Shown: positions 1 to 10,290 of the stretch, one piece after another | How the letters are laid out: each line of letters opens with the position of its first letter | Numbering within the stretch: position 1 is the stretch's first letter | NCBI RefSeq assembly: GCF_963678635.1 | Contig: NC_087067.1 | Location: 6,800,647 to 6,864,646 of the forward strand | Direction of reading: 5' to 3' | DNA: 64,000 bases | DNA from: Symsagittifera roscoffensis | Lineage: Eukaryota > Xenacoelomorpha > Acoela > Convolutidae | Program-made: the position numbers and the translations under genes | The notes under the pieces: model-generated | Seen by the model: only the letters and a program-made list of their open reading frames with translations | Told to the model about the DNA's origin: nothing | Databases searched by the model: none

Positions 1-261
1 AATTTTAAAAAAGGAGCGCGCGATGAAAAAAAGTAATTTTTTGGTCAACATTTTACAAAAAGTGTTTAAAAACGCCTTTTTTGACCTGCTTTTTCAAAAT
101 TTTGCCTGCGGCGTAGAAACTTTGCCCATAAAAGAAACTTTGCAGTGCTTTCAGAGAGCTCGGAAAATCAATTTGATTGACCCAAAAAAAGTTCGACAAA
201 GTTTTCGAATTTTTTTTTTTGAAAATACGCCCACCTCGAGAAAATCCTAGATCTGACCCTG
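1..261 (-). repeat. hAT-type MITE, truncated by window start
   Basis: This is a reverse-oriented copy of the short element seen complete at 56822-57238. Read on the minus strand it begins at about 261 with a degenerate CAGGG..CAGATCTAGG terminus, followed by the shared ATTTTCTCGAG motif. It also shares the FDLLFQ/FACG-like stretch that appears in both copies when translated. The other end lies outside the window. The small ORFs in both frames here are by-products of the repeat. Confidence 0.75.
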
Positions 262-1846
262 CTCTAATCGGTATATTTTTGAATTTAATCGAAACCTTAT
301 ACATAAGATAATAAATATTTACAGTTTTTTTTTATTTATAACAACGTTTATTTTTCTTTATAAAAACAAAAAGCTGTAAAAAAAGATAAAAACAAATTTG
401 TGACTAAAATTTTCTGCAATTAAAATCTTTTGTAATTAACCATCCCATTTTTGCCATTAAGAAAATTGAACTGAAAGAATTTTTTATAGAATAGTTGTAT
501 TCGGTTTAATTTTTTTTTCAGAAAATTATATTCTATAATATTTTGTTTTTGGTGGATTCATTTTTTACATTCTGAAAAACTCGTTGATTTTGGCACAATA
601 ATAAAGGGATACTGCACTTCAAGCTATTTTTTTTGTAAATTGAAGTTTGCTAATTTGATTCAATAGGGGTAACAAATATCCTAGTATCACGTAATCCGGC
701 TTAAATTAATTGGAAAAAGAATAAATTCAAGCTAATTGACTTAATTACTGTCTTAAACAACTTTTTATTTGACATTGCATGTGAACCAAGATTGTGAATA
801 ACTTCAATAAAAATTTCATTTCAAGGAATTTGGATCCAACAGGTTATCGCTCGGATTCAATCAGGCACGTTTTTTTTTTAATTATTTTTTTTGGCAGAAT
901 GGTGCATCTAACAACTTGACAATAGACTAATAGTTTTTCTTATAGTTGTGCAATATTAAGTTCAAAACTTTAAGAAACTTGGTGGTTTTACTTTGCAATG
1001 ACATTTTCAAAATCGAAAAAAGAAAGATTTCTTTTCCAGTAAGCACACAATTAATTCTTACTGCAGACGGTGTTTCCCAGTCAAAAAAATGTAACTTATT
1101 TTTTAATTTAACTCATGCAATCAAAAGTGAACATACAGTCTAACTCATTCAGTTTAAAGCATAAATATCTTAAAATCCGCCTCTAAAAGACAAATTTGTG
1201 ACTAAATTTGTAATATTTGTAAATTTGGTGTACTAAAAAGCTTCTAAAAACATCTAAGAAGCAAGCAATCGGAATTTGATGTTTTCAACGGAGAGTTGTC
1301 TTCTTCTACTTTCAGTGAGAAAAGAAACTCTTGGAAAGCATCGCTCTACATTTGCCGGAGAATGGAGAAGACACAGAATTATACGAGCTACTTTGCACAG
1401 GAGACGCCATTTTGATTTTTTCTTCTTTGAAGAAGTTAAAGCCGGTTTGGTGCATTCCGCCAGAATATTGAAATCGTTTATTTCATCTTCAGTAGTAATT
1501 TTTACAATTCTTGAGTCTTGTTTGAGTTTTTTAGCTGTGATAAAATCTAGTTACTCAAATAGGGGTACTGCACGAGTTAGGCGGGATTTCTACTCAATTT
1601 TCTGCACGAGTTAGGCAGGATTTTTGTGTGCAGCTCTTCTGCGGTCAACATGCTTCTAGATGCACGATCTGGGTTCACGAATGCAGCTGCGAGACAGATT
1701 CTGGGGAACGAAGCGAACCACTTTTCTGTGTTCATGTGACAGTGAAATGTGGAAGCAAAATCTCTTACTGTTTGGTGTATAGCTGCACTTTTTGAAAAAG
1801 GAGACATGTAAGCACAGTGGAGCAAGCGTTCACTGCTTAACAATTT
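262..1846. other. intergenic AT-rich stretch, no recognised gene
   Basis: Mostly low-complexity AT-rich sequence. From about 1276 to 1843 the composition becomes less AT-rich and both strands carry modest open frames (+ 1276-1614; - 1577-1843). A third frame, 1634-1795, is rich in Cys and follows a splice-acceptor-like TGTGTGCAG. I do not recognise any of these and cannot tell which, if any, is real. A short direct repeat containing TGCACGAGTTAGGC occurs twice at about 1568-1618. Confidence 0.4.
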
Positions 1847-1847
1847 T
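1800..1847. repeat. short dispersed repeat (AGCAAGCGTTCA type)
   Basis: The stretch beginning GAGACATGTAAGC and ending GCTTAACAATTTTT recurs with few changes at 58199-58247. In both places it lies next to a TTGTTCCGAC-family element, so it may belong to a longer composite repeat. Confidence 0.55.
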
Positions 1848-2173
1848 TGTTCCGACTTTCGATACGAAAGTAACAGAATATTTGTGCTCGGGGTGGGTTT
1901 TTTTTTCTTCAGACAAATGTCGACTTTTTAACTAGCCATTTTTGACGGATTTTTTTTATATCATTCGAAAGGTATTGTTGTCCTGAGCTCAAATTTGAAA
2001 AGATATTTCACCTGTGATCATTTTTTGTAAAGTTACGGGGGTTTAAAGATTGCCAGATTTTCCAATTTGGTACAATTAACGCGCGATATATTTCGCGCTA
2101 TTAACGCGTAAGCAGAGAGTTAATCCGTCTTAGAAATCGTTTCAAATTCGTTGAAGGAAGCTTATTTGCCATA
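1847..2173 (-). repeat. TTGTTCCGAC-family element, interrupted by the LTR retrotransposon
   Basis: Minus-oriented copy of the dispersed family seen at 32937-33419 and 35761-36303. It begins TTGTTCCGACTTTCG with the hairpin CTTTCGATACGAAAG and carries the shared TTAACGCGCGATATA / CGCTATTAACGCG core. It runs up to GCTTATTTGCCATA, where the LTR element begins, and resumes at 21066 for about 25 bp before diverging. It is therefore older than the LTR element. Confidence 0.8.
2170..2173. repeat. target-site duplication, left copy (CATA)
   Basis: CATA lies immediately before the 5' LTR and again at 21066-21069 immediately after the 3' LTR. The uninterrupted relative at 33086-33089 has the site once (TATG on the + strand), which confirms a 4-bp duplication, as is usual for Ty3/Gypsy integrases. 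Confidence 0.9.
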
Positions 2174-2573
2174 TGGAACCTGATCTAAACTACATTTTAT
2201 GATTGGATAAATTAGATATTTTACCACTGTAAAGTATTTAATATTAACCAATCATGATCCATCTAACTAACAACCCACTTATTTGTAAGTGCTGAAATTA
2301 CTTGTAATTTCAGCACCAGAGAGATTTGAATTTAACTTAGAAATTAGTTGTCTCTCCAAGAGAACTTCAGCAGCCGCAACAAACCAGTATACCCTAGATC
2401 TATTGAGACTAGTTAAACACCCTGAGACTAGAAAGTATAAGAGTAAGATTAGGATCGGTATTAGACTAAGAAGTTGCACGAATCTATCCGGCCGAAAATA
2501 AGATAGCGTGACGAGCAGACGGTGTACCCTATCCAAAATTACTCTATGAGTTAACCACATCGGACCTAACTCA
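2174..2573 (+). repeat. 5' LTR
   Basis: 400 bp, TGGAACC...CTAACTCA. It matches 20656-21065 except for four substitutions and a 10-bp segment absent here (after CTATTGAG). It contains a perfect 13-bp inverted repeat with a 2-nt loop at 2289-2316 (GTGCTGAAATTAC, TT, GTAATTTCAGCAC), conserved in both LTRs. No clear AATAAA is seen inside. By position it should hold the element's promoter and polyadenylation region. Confidence 0.95.
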
Positions 2574-2575
2574 TC

Positions 2576-2600
2576 TGGTGCGACCATAAGTCTCGAACAA
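2576..2600 (+). other. primer-binding-site-like sequence
   Basis: Two bases after the 5' LTR the sequence reads TGGTGCGACCATAAGTC. Starting with TGG makes it complementary to a tRNA 3' CCA end, and position and spacing fit a minus-strand primer site. The next bases (TCTCGAAC) are complementary to a T-loop-like GTTCGAGA, but the spacing is one base short of a canonical tRNA 3' half, so I do not name the tRNA. Confidence 0.6.
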
Positions 2601-3195
2601 GACCTTAATAGCTTAGATTTAACCAAAAATAGATTAGAATTTAGACAAAACATTTTTAAAATGTTATACGATAATAATTTAATCGAAATGTCTCTACGAC
2701 TCAATAGATCAGAGCCGATATTCCGAACGATAACAGAACTACCCGGAATTGGAAGAAGACCTCGAACAAGAGAGGACATACGACAAAGTAGAAACTTACC
2801 AAATAGTTTTATGATTGTACGGCAAAAACCAACACAAACTTTTATATTCAGAATTTCATTTGCAAACATAAAATTTTGAAGTCAATCTTCATGATCATTT
2901 CAGGCGCTAAACAAAATTATTAAAATACAATAACGATTGATAAAAAGATCTCAGATCGTTTTCTTAATTTCTGCAGTCTTATATAGAACATGTTTGAAAA
3001 ATATTTATTGAAAATCAAAATAAAAATTAGTAGCATGACAATAAATTAATAGTAATCATAAAATCATCTGTTGTCCCAACGTCATCACCTAAACATAACA
3101 GCAATCATAAGCTCACTAATATCATTAAAAAACTAAATCTTTTTCTTAAATAAATTTAAACCAAAATAAATTATATTCACTTAATTTTAAAATTA

Positions 3196-3280
3196 GATCA
3201 TCAAGGCTTATCCTTGGATCTTAATGAATTTTCTATTTCATTAAATTTAAAACCTGATCATCAAGGCCTATCCTTGGATC
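3196..3280 (+). repeat. duplicated stem-loop unit in the retroelement leader
   Basis: The unit GATCATCAAGGC..TATCCTTGGATC occurs at 3196-3220 and 3256-3280, 60 bp apart. Each copy is a dyad (GATC.ATCAAGG against CCTTGGATC). The surrounding T/A-rich sequence (TTAAATTTAAAA type) is also partly repeated. Confidence 0.7.
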
Positions 3281-3797
3281 AAAAAGAACAATTTTGATCT
3301 ACCCCACCCACTTAACAAGTGTCTAACGACCTCAAACGTCGACTCACTATCCAAACCTTCCAAAAGACCCAAGACTAATAGAAATTTTTAAATAAAACTA
3401 ACCATTCAAATTAGGATAAACAGTGAAGAACTTCGGTTATTCATCCTTCACTTGAACCCTCCTCTTACCAGACCCAGGATAGATCTTAGACTTAGTAAGT
3501 TTAAAATAGTATCTAACGAACTACTTGCGTTCTAATTATACCTGAACCTTGTGGATCGATTTACTATTCTCCAACCTTTGAACACAATCACTACCCCTAA
3601 GTAAGATTAAGTAAGTAAACACCTTAGCTTAGACTAGCCACGAGAAAGTAAAAAATCATTCCTCGGAATTGATATACTTTTCTCTCCAACCCTAAATAAA
3701 AAGACCCAGGTTAAGCTAACCAAAAAATCGTAAGGACTAACAGTCTAAGAAAATAGAAATCACCTAACAACTTTTTGCATCCCTCATCCTAAACCTT

Positions 3798-4259
3798 ATG
3801 TCATTCAAAAATCTAGGAAATAAACAAACAATAGTTTTACACAACTGTGAGATAGATAACCAAAAATACGATCTTGTAATCACACCTCATACACAAACAG
3901 TTGGATACATTAGAACAAAACGACTAACAATAAAAAGAAAAATAATAAACAAACAAAGACAAATCACACGAAAAAGATTTTCAAAAAATAGAAACGCATT
4001 TTCAGAATCAGAAGCTAGCAATTTAGATGAACTCTACAAATTAAAAGAATCGATTGATAAAAATTGTCCCATTCACAATCAAATATATTTTTCCGATTCA
4101 GAAACAACTTCAAATTCATCAAAAAGAGGAAAAAGAAGAATAAAAAAGCAATACAAACACAAACCAGTACACTTGTATAATTGGAATCAACCAATTAGAC
4201 ACATCGATAGTTATATATTAACAGTCATTAAACGAAAAAATGAGCCACACTCAAAGTGA
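3798..4259 (+). CDS. small basic ORF before gag (unknown function)
   Basis: 153 codons, ATG to TGA. The product is rich in Lys and Arg (for example the TIKRKIINKQRQITRKRF stretch near residues 48-65) with a Ser/Glu patch around residues 95-110 and another basic cluster near 115-125. No signal peptide, membrane segment or domain I recognise. It overlaps the following gag start by 20 nt in another frame (ATG at 4240), a typical compact-virus arrangement. Unlike most genes of this element it has no internal stop. A regulatory or nucleic-acid-binding role is possible from its charge only; a chance ORF is the alternative. Confidence 0.55.
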   Translation: MSFKNLGNKQTIVLHNCEIDNQKYDLVITPHTQTVGYIRTKRLTIKRKIINKQRQITRKRFSKNRNAFSESEASNLDELYKLKESIDKNCPIHNQIYFSDSETTSNSSKRGKRRIKKQYKHKPVHLYNWNQPIRHIDSYILTVIKRKNEPHSK

Positions 4260-5106
4260 CGATAGTCCAGATGACGAAGAGGTTTACCCCTTCCTCATAG
4301 ATGCACCCGATAATAGAGGACAACATGATTTTTGCAAGAATTTACTCGTAAGTTTGTTTGAACTCGGAATCAGCCCATGCAAAGCAGAATTCCCAGATGT
4401 AAAAATCAAAAGACAAATTATTGAACATTATCTGAAAGATATATGTAATTTAACACAACAATATGGAATCTACACCATAGAATTCAGTACACCAAATACG
4501 AATCATCGTAAATATGTAATTCAAAAAGACGATCTTGAATTAGAATTTTCAAAAGTATTCTTAGAATATATTAAAAGCATACAATATCATAATTCACAAA
4601 GAGCAAACTCCATATTCACTAACAAAGTTTTTGCAATAATATATACCTATATTTCTATATTAGAAAAAACAGAATTTCACAGTATCTCACCAACTGAAAC
4701 ATCCAAACTTACAAAAGTACGAAATGAAATTGCTTTATTTTCAACTTTTCTACATATAATCAAAGAAAATTTCACTAAAGACGATGTTTCACAACACACA
4801 AAACATGACTTACAAAAAATTTTGGCATGGTTTATAGTAGATTATTTCACACATAATATAGACTTAATTTCACAGGCAAGAAAAAATTTCAGTCCTCAAA
4901 ATCCAAATGATGATACTGCCATTACAGAACAGTCAGACTACGTTTGGGACCCTGAATGGTCTCATCCTACATTTATAAATATCCCACAATCAATCTCAAG
5001 TCAAGCAATAAGTACAATATCTTACCAAAGAGATTATGTAAAAGTAGTACCACTAACCATTGATGCAACACCATTAAACTACAATACATTTTTACCTGAT
5101 ACGTGA
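4240..5106 (+). pseudogene. gag: gag N-terminal region (matrix-like, unknown domain), ends at in-frame TGA
   Basis: 288 codons starting MSHTQSDDSPDDEEVYPF. An acidic start is followed by about 200 residues that look mainly helical (HDFCKNLLVSLFELGISP; KIKRQIIEHYLKDICNLTQ). It has no similarity I recognise. The frame is the same as the capsid region at 5956, and the sequence after the TGA at 5104-5106 stays open in that frame to a TAA at 5440. I therefore read 4240-8286 as one ancestral gag-protease frame broken by stops and by two compensating frameshifts at runs near 5615-5630 and 5745. The alternative is a separate accessory protein. Confidence 0.6.
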
Positions 5107-5955
5107 AATAACAGTTTAAATTCGACCGTCATACACAATGAAAACCTTAATGGAACTAGGAATCTTACACAACAAGATATCCAAACACCATCACACTTCA
5201 TAAATGAAGAAATTGTCCAAACAACAACAACTACACAACAAAGTATTTCACCAATACATCCAAATTTAACAACACCAAGAAATACAAACACTTCACTGGC
5301 ACAAGTAACCTTACAATCAACCGTTAAACCTTCGGTTGCTCCAAAATATTCACATATGGATTATCAAACATATAGACCTATGACAGTACCATCAAAACCA
5401 CGAAGAACGTTCACAAGAAACACTTTTGCAGAACACAATTAAAATTATGCACATTCGTCAAAAACAAACTACCACCCACAAAAAACCAATAATAATCATG
5501 TATGTTCTCACTATTGGGATAACCCAATGACAACAACCAACTCAGTAAATTTTCGGACTAATTCACATCTTCCACAGGATCATAGTGAAAATGTGAAAAT
5601 TATCCATTCTTTCAACAAAAAAAAATAAAAAGCAAGCACCTCATCATACGGAATACTTATCATCTGATGATGGTTATTTACAACCAGACATTTTTGCACC
5701 ATATATCGCAAACAAGGATCGCGACGACCTCATACATATAATAGAATTTTTTCTCCAAATCCAACGGATACACGAAATCAACAACCAATACATATGCCAA
5801 ATCCTACTAATACACAATCTTTTCAACCAATTCAACCACAAAACCCAATGACTATGCACTCGTATCAACCAATACAAATGCAAAATGAAATACCACTCCC
5901 ATATTAACTTCAACAACACGAAATAACAAAAAATCAACTTTCAAATTTTTCGGAA
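5107..5955 (+). pseudogene. gag: broken middle part of gag (Pro/Gln/Thr-rich linker)
   Basis: Low-complexity coding-like sequence in the gag frame with interruptions: TAA at 5440, a stop after the A-run near 5625, a frame switch between about 5626 and 5750 (A-run and T-run boundaries), and a TAA about 57 nt before the ATG at 5956. It encodes mostly Pro, Gln, Thr, Asn and Ser. The homopolymer positions mean some shifts could be assembly errors. Confidence 0.5.
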
Positions 5956-7134
5956 ATGCCAAATGCCGCAGAATCACTACAGATGACAATGAATCCATAC
6001 CTCATGGGTGGATCATCAATAACATCAAATAAACCACTAATGGTATTCACAGGAACAGACCCTGAATATTCTGTAGAAGATTATTTAAATGCAGTAACAG
6101 CAAATTTAATTTTAAATATAGGACCTGAACCAATCAATACACCACTACATCAAAATTGGATACATCGACGCCCAGCGTTGATACAAGCAACCTTAGATGG
6201 CGCAGCTCAAAAATGGTTTTCAGTATTACCTATAGAAATAAAATCAGACTGGAAAACATTTACACAAGAAGTTTCAAAAATGTTTGACTCCGAAAGAAAT
6301 AAACAACACCAAAGAATTTTATGTAATGAAATTCGCAGATTACCAAATGAAACCATCAAACAATTAGCAGTACGTATCGAAACACTAGTTCGAAAAGCAT
6401 ATTCATTAAATTCACATGACTATAAAAACACAAAAATGACAGAAATTTCAATGATGACCTTAACACCTCAATTAAGGAAAATAGCAATAAAAAAGAGAGC
6501 ATCTCATCCTTGTTCAATTCGAGAGCCAGATTTAGATTTTCGAAAACTAGTAGACAAACTAGAGCAAGCGAAAATCACAATGAAACTTGAAGAATCAGAA
6601 AATCTCAAACTACAATATGTTAATCGAATTGAAACAAACACTACAAATATCAATAACATACAGGAATCAGATACAGACTTAGTTGAAAAAATCACTGAAA
6701 TACTAAATATTTATGAAAAACACCCAAATTTTAAAGGCAAACCATCTTTCAAAAAATGGTGTAATTATTGCCGAAGATACGGACATAGTATTTCCGAATG
6801 TAGACAAAAACAACAAGATAACCAAAACAAACCTCAAAAGCATAAAGAACCAAATAAATCATTCTATCAATATATGAAGAAAGATCAAAATCTACCAAAC
6901 AAAAATGTATACAGTAACAACAGTTCAGGAAAACCACTTCCGAACAACACCAATTACACAAGGAATCAATCACCATATAACTCAAGTTATAGAGGAAGAT
7001 CACCAGAACGAAGAAATACACAGAATTCTTCACAAAATCATTATAATCGATCAAATAGTCAAAATAACTATACGAGATCAAATTCAAATGCAACACAATT
7101 TGTTTGTAGATCCAATTCTCAATCAAACCCATGA
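5956..7134 (+). CDS. gag: Gag capsid and zinc-knuckle nucleocapsid
   Basis: 392 codons, the best preserved part of gag. Residues about 30-210 resemble the Ty3/Gypsy gag capsid family (Retrotrans_gag), including LDGAAQKWFSVLP and the helix-rich IRRLPNETIKQLAVRIETL stretch. A CCHC zinc knuckle, C-x2-C-x4-H-x4-C, lies at 6760-6801 (CNYCRRYGHSISEC, about residues 269-282). The remainder is an Asn/Ser/Arg/Tyr-rich tail of short repeats, likely RNA-binding. The TGA at 7132 is followed in the same frame by the same kind of repeat up to about 7480, with one more TGA at about 7252, then the protease. It forms the particle core and packages RNA. Confidence 0.85.
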   Translation: MPNAAESLQMTMNPYLMGGSSITSNKPLMVFTGTDPEYSVEDYLNAVTANLILNIGPEPINTPLHQNWIHRRPALIQATLDGAAQKWFSVLPIEIKSDWKTFTQEVSKMFDSERNKQHQRILCNEIRRLPNETIKQLAVRIETLVRKAYSLNSHDYKNTKMTEISMMTLTPQLRKIAIKKRASHPCSIREPDLDFRKLVDKLEQAKITMKLEESENLKLQYVNRIETNTTNINNIQESDTDLVEKITEILNIYEKHPNFKGKPSFKKWCNYCRRYGHSISECRQKQQDNQNKPQKHKEPNKSFYQYMKKDQNLPNKNVYSNNSSGKPLPNNTNYTRNQSPYNSSYRGRSPERRNTQNSSQNHYNRSNSQNNYTRSNSNATQFVCRSNSQSNP

Positions 7135-7602
7135 AATAAACACTATTCCAATAATCAATCACGAAACTCATCATATAACAGAAATAGAAACTATTCACAT
7201 AATCGAAATAGAAGTTATTCGAACAATCGAAATCAGAATTACCCGAACAATTGATCAAGAAATAACTCATATAATAGATCAAACTATCACAGACTAAATG
7301 ACAATTATCAAAACAGATCACGGAATAATTCAAAAAATCGAAATTCAAGTTATAATAATCAATATAGAAATTATTCCCAATCACCACATAGGAATAATAA
7401 CCATTGTAATAATTCTAAACATCGATACAGAAGTAGTACACCAAAACATCAAAGACAAATTAACCAAGTACAGTCAAACGAAGAAACAACATCAGACCCC
7501 CCAGGTATTGATGACACAGGAAATAACGAACTACAACTAAATCAAATAAACTGTGGATCATCAGATACAGAAAGTGATACAGAAAATACCATCTCCGTAA
7601 AT
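7135..7602 (+). pseudogene. gag: continuation of the gag low-complexity tail
   Basis: In the gag frame this encodes further Asn/Arg/Ser/Tyr-rich repeats, interrupted by the TGA at 7132 and one at about 7252, then an acidic Ser/Asp/Thr-rich segment that leads without a break into the protease ORF. Open frames in the other two + frames and on the minus strand here (6749-7387) are shadows of the low-complexity sequence. Confidence 0.6.
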
Positions 7603-8286
7603 ATGATAACAGTCGAAAACGACTACGAACCTATTATATATGAACAACCTTTTACATCACATATATATGAAAATCAATTGGAACTCTTTCACAATTATTA
7701 TATTGAACCCATCAATACTACACAAACTGCACAAGAAATAAACGAAATTAACATGTTAAATAAACCCAATGAAAATGACAAAACAAAATGTTTAAACACA
7801 AATCATATTTATCAAAATATACAAAAAGAACAACCCAGAGAAAAATTTTGGACAATACCATTTCTCTTAGAAAGTCCAAGAAACAAAGAATTTCAACAAC
7901 CAGATCTTGAAATTGATTTTTTAATTGATTCAGGAGCAGAATCAAACATAATTAACATTCCCACATGGAATGAAATCAAAACATTACATCCAAAATTAAC
8001 GCCTCTTGCAACCTCTAGTAAACTAGCAACAGCACACGGATCAACATTAGTAAATTATGGAAAAGTACAATTATTCCTCCTCCCCACAAGAACAATGGAG
8101 CAAAATAAAATTCTAAACAAACCATTTATACAAATATTTCATATCACTGATATTAAACACAATATCATTGGCATACCATTTATATCAAAATATATACCAA
8201 CAATCAACATCTTGAATAGTAAAATGCTAATCAAAGATAAGTACACAAAAACAAAAAATACAGCTCTAACATTTTTCAAAGATTAA
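7603..8286 (+). CDS. pro: retroviral-type aspartic protease
   Basis: 227 codons in the gag frame. The catalytic motif LIDSGAESNI (DSG at 7927-7935, about residues 109-111) is the retropepsin active site. A C-terminal NIIGIPFISKY at about 8158-8190 corresponds to the family's ILG motif. It cuts the Gag-Pol precursor. The first about 100 residues are acidic and Asn/Gln-rich and belong to the gag tail or a linker. The frame ends at TAA 8284-8286, and reverse transcriptase continues in the -1 frame, which is open through this point. Confidence 0.85.
   Translation: MITVENDYEPIIYEQPFTSHIYENQLELFHNYYIEPINTTQTAQEINEINMLNKPNENDKTKCLNTNHIYQNIQKEQPREKFWTIPFLLESPRNKEFQQPDLEIDFLIDSGAESNIINIPTWNEIKTLHPKLTPLATSSKLATAHGSTLVNYGKVQLFLLPTRTMEQNKILNKPFIQIFHITDIKHNIIGIPFISKYIPTINILNSKMLIKDKYTKTKNTALTFFKD
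8271..8286 (+). promoter_or_regulatory. candidate -1 frameshift site between protease and reverse transcriptase
   Basis: Gag-protease is in one frame and pol in the -1 frame, and the pol frame is already open where the protease frame stops. The overlap holds ATTTTTCAAAGATTAA, close to but not an exact X-XXY-YYZ heptamer (A-TTT-TTC). An indel mutation is the alternative explanation. Confidence 0.4.
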
Positions 8287-9749
8287 ATAAACAACCACCA
8301 TTCTTCTCAAAATTTTATCCAATTTATAACCAACAACGGAAACACCTGAAACCACTATCAGGAAATATATATAACTTTTCAATAAAACAAGTTCACCAAT
8401 ATGATAAAAGTCAAAATAAACAACAACTCTTTAAGTCAGACTTTGAGTTTAAACCTATTCATAAATTTTTCAAAATCACGATTTCATCTATAAAATATTT
8501 GAAAAATACGAATTCAGACATCATTTCGCTACATGTGTATAACAATACACCGTATCAAGCAACATTACCCTTAGGACTTTTAGGATATTGCGAAACAAAC
8601 GCTACAATATCACCCGTACATGAAATAGCATACCGCGTAAATAATATACTCCAATTATTAGATATTTGTCAATCCACAATTCTTAACGAGGAACTATCCA
8701 TAAGTAACATAAAAAGCAATGAAAAGAGGAACACAGATTATTTCACAAAAACACCATATTTTAAACCAACATTCAATATAACAAATTACACAAAAGAACA
8801 ACAATAATTTTTAACGATGTTTAACTTTGAACACTCGCAAATTACACAAATCGAATTTGACAAACTAGCAAAACAACTGTTAAAATATTCAACAGTCTAC
8901 GCAACATCAAAATTTGATGTTGGGAAAATCAGTTCATCACTACATCTCCCGTTAAAACCTGACACAGTTTTCAAAAAACAAAGAGCAAGTAAAGTACCGA
9001 TTCATTTACACGATAAGGTAAATAGATTACTAGATATTCTAGAACAATACAAAATTATCTCACCAGTAAACAAAGAAGAACAACCAAAAGGTAACACATT
9101 TATTAACCCTGTTATAATCCTAGCAAAAGGAGAATCATTAAAAATAGTTTTAGACGCTAGATATCTCAATTCACTAATAGACGAATAAAAATGCAATTGG
9201 CCTACTGAACCAATACAAGTTATTTTAACAAAAATAAACGGAAAATACTTTACAACCGCAGATATGAATAGTGCATACAATCAAATGCCACTAGATGAAC
9301 AATCACGACGTTTAACACAATTTGTTATTGGAAATCAACAATATGAATTCAACCGCCTATTCTGTGGAATATCCATAGGACCAGCAGCATTTTCAGCTTT
9401 TATGAGCAAAATTTTTAGACCACTAATACTTAAGAAAAACGCAATTACCTATTTAGACGATGTTTTAGGGCAATCACAGACAAAAGAAGAAATGTTTACA
9501 CTTTTAGAACACTATCATAAAATACTTCAGAACGAAAATCTGAAGGCCGCCCCCGATAAATCACACTTCTTTTTAACACGAGTTAAATTTTTAGGACATA
9601 ATATAGAAAGAAACACAATCACTCCATTAAAATCACGCATTGATGCTATTCAAAAACTTCAACCACCAACAAACAAAAAGAAAATCCAAGAATTCCTTGG
9701 AATGTTAAATTTCTTAAGCAGGTACGTTTACAAAATGCAATTTTTTTGA
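8287..9749 (+). pseudogene. pol: reverse transcriptase (Ty3/Gypsy type), broken by three stops
   Basis: One frame runs from the protease to 9749 with stops at about 8805 (TAA), 9186 (TAA) and 9747 (TGA). Open pieces are 8499-8807, 8817-9188 and 9264-9749. Visible RT motifs in order: the PVIILAKG / IVLDARYLN region before 9186, then TADMNSAYNQMPLDEQ, FCGISIGPAAFSAFM, the catalytic ITYLDDVL at about 9447-9470, and VKFLGHNI. These give the Ty3/Gypsy signature. It copies the element's RNA into DNA within the particle. The stop between motif blocks A and B would prevent a full enzyme. Confidence 0.88.
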
Positions 9750-10290
9750 AGACCATTCTATAAAATCCTCAGACAACAAAATAATTTTGAATGGACCACT
9801 GAACATCAAACACGATTTGAAGAAATTAAAAAACTTTTAACTGAACAAATTTCAAACACAATCCCAGATCCAAATCAACCATTCTATGCAATGTGCAATG
9901 CTTCAAATTTTGGCATCGGCGCAGCATTACTACAATCACACAATGGTACAAATAAAATGAACCATATATCAGCAAATTCCCGATTATTCACTCAAGCAGA
10001 GCTACGACTCTCAACTCTAATGAGAGAATGTACACCTATAATTTATACACTTACAGAATATGAATTTTTAATACTTGGATCAAAACATCCAACAGTTCTA
10101 TTCACAGATCATAAACCAATCATTTTTCTCTTTACACAAAAGTCAAATCCTAATCACCGAGTTGATAGATTTCAATTAATACTAATGAAATTTCCAAACT
10201 TACATATAGTTTGGACAGCAGGAAAGAATCTTGCATTACCAGATACATTAAGTCGAAATACACCACCTGAATTACTTACACGAAAAACTA
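9750..10290 (+). pseudogene. pol: RNase H domain of pol
   Basis: Continues in the same frame after the TGA at 9747; the ORF from 9891 begins inside it. Motifs: CNASNFGIGAALLQ, where the usual first catalytic Asp (DAS) is Asn here, then ELRLSTLMRECTPIIY and VLFTDHKPI with its Asp. ALPDTLSR near 10236-10256 marks the end of the domain as in other Ty3/Gypsy elements. It degrades RNA in hybrids during replication. The Asp-to-Asn change would be expected to disable it. Confidence 0.78.

Larger units (their letters stand above)
2574..3797 (+). other. retrotransposon leader (5' untranslated region)
   Basis: About 1.2 kb between the LTR and the first ORF with no credible coding frame. It is long for a Ty3/Gypsy leader. 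It contains the primer site and a duplicated stem-loop unit at 3196-3280. A packaging or translation-control role is inference. Confidence 0.6.

Noticed and set aside
6749-7540. Minus-strand ORF (212 codons) and two extra + frames over the gag tail
   Set aside because: Shadows of the Asn/Ser/Arg-rich repeat coding; composition is what the gag repeat would give in other frames.
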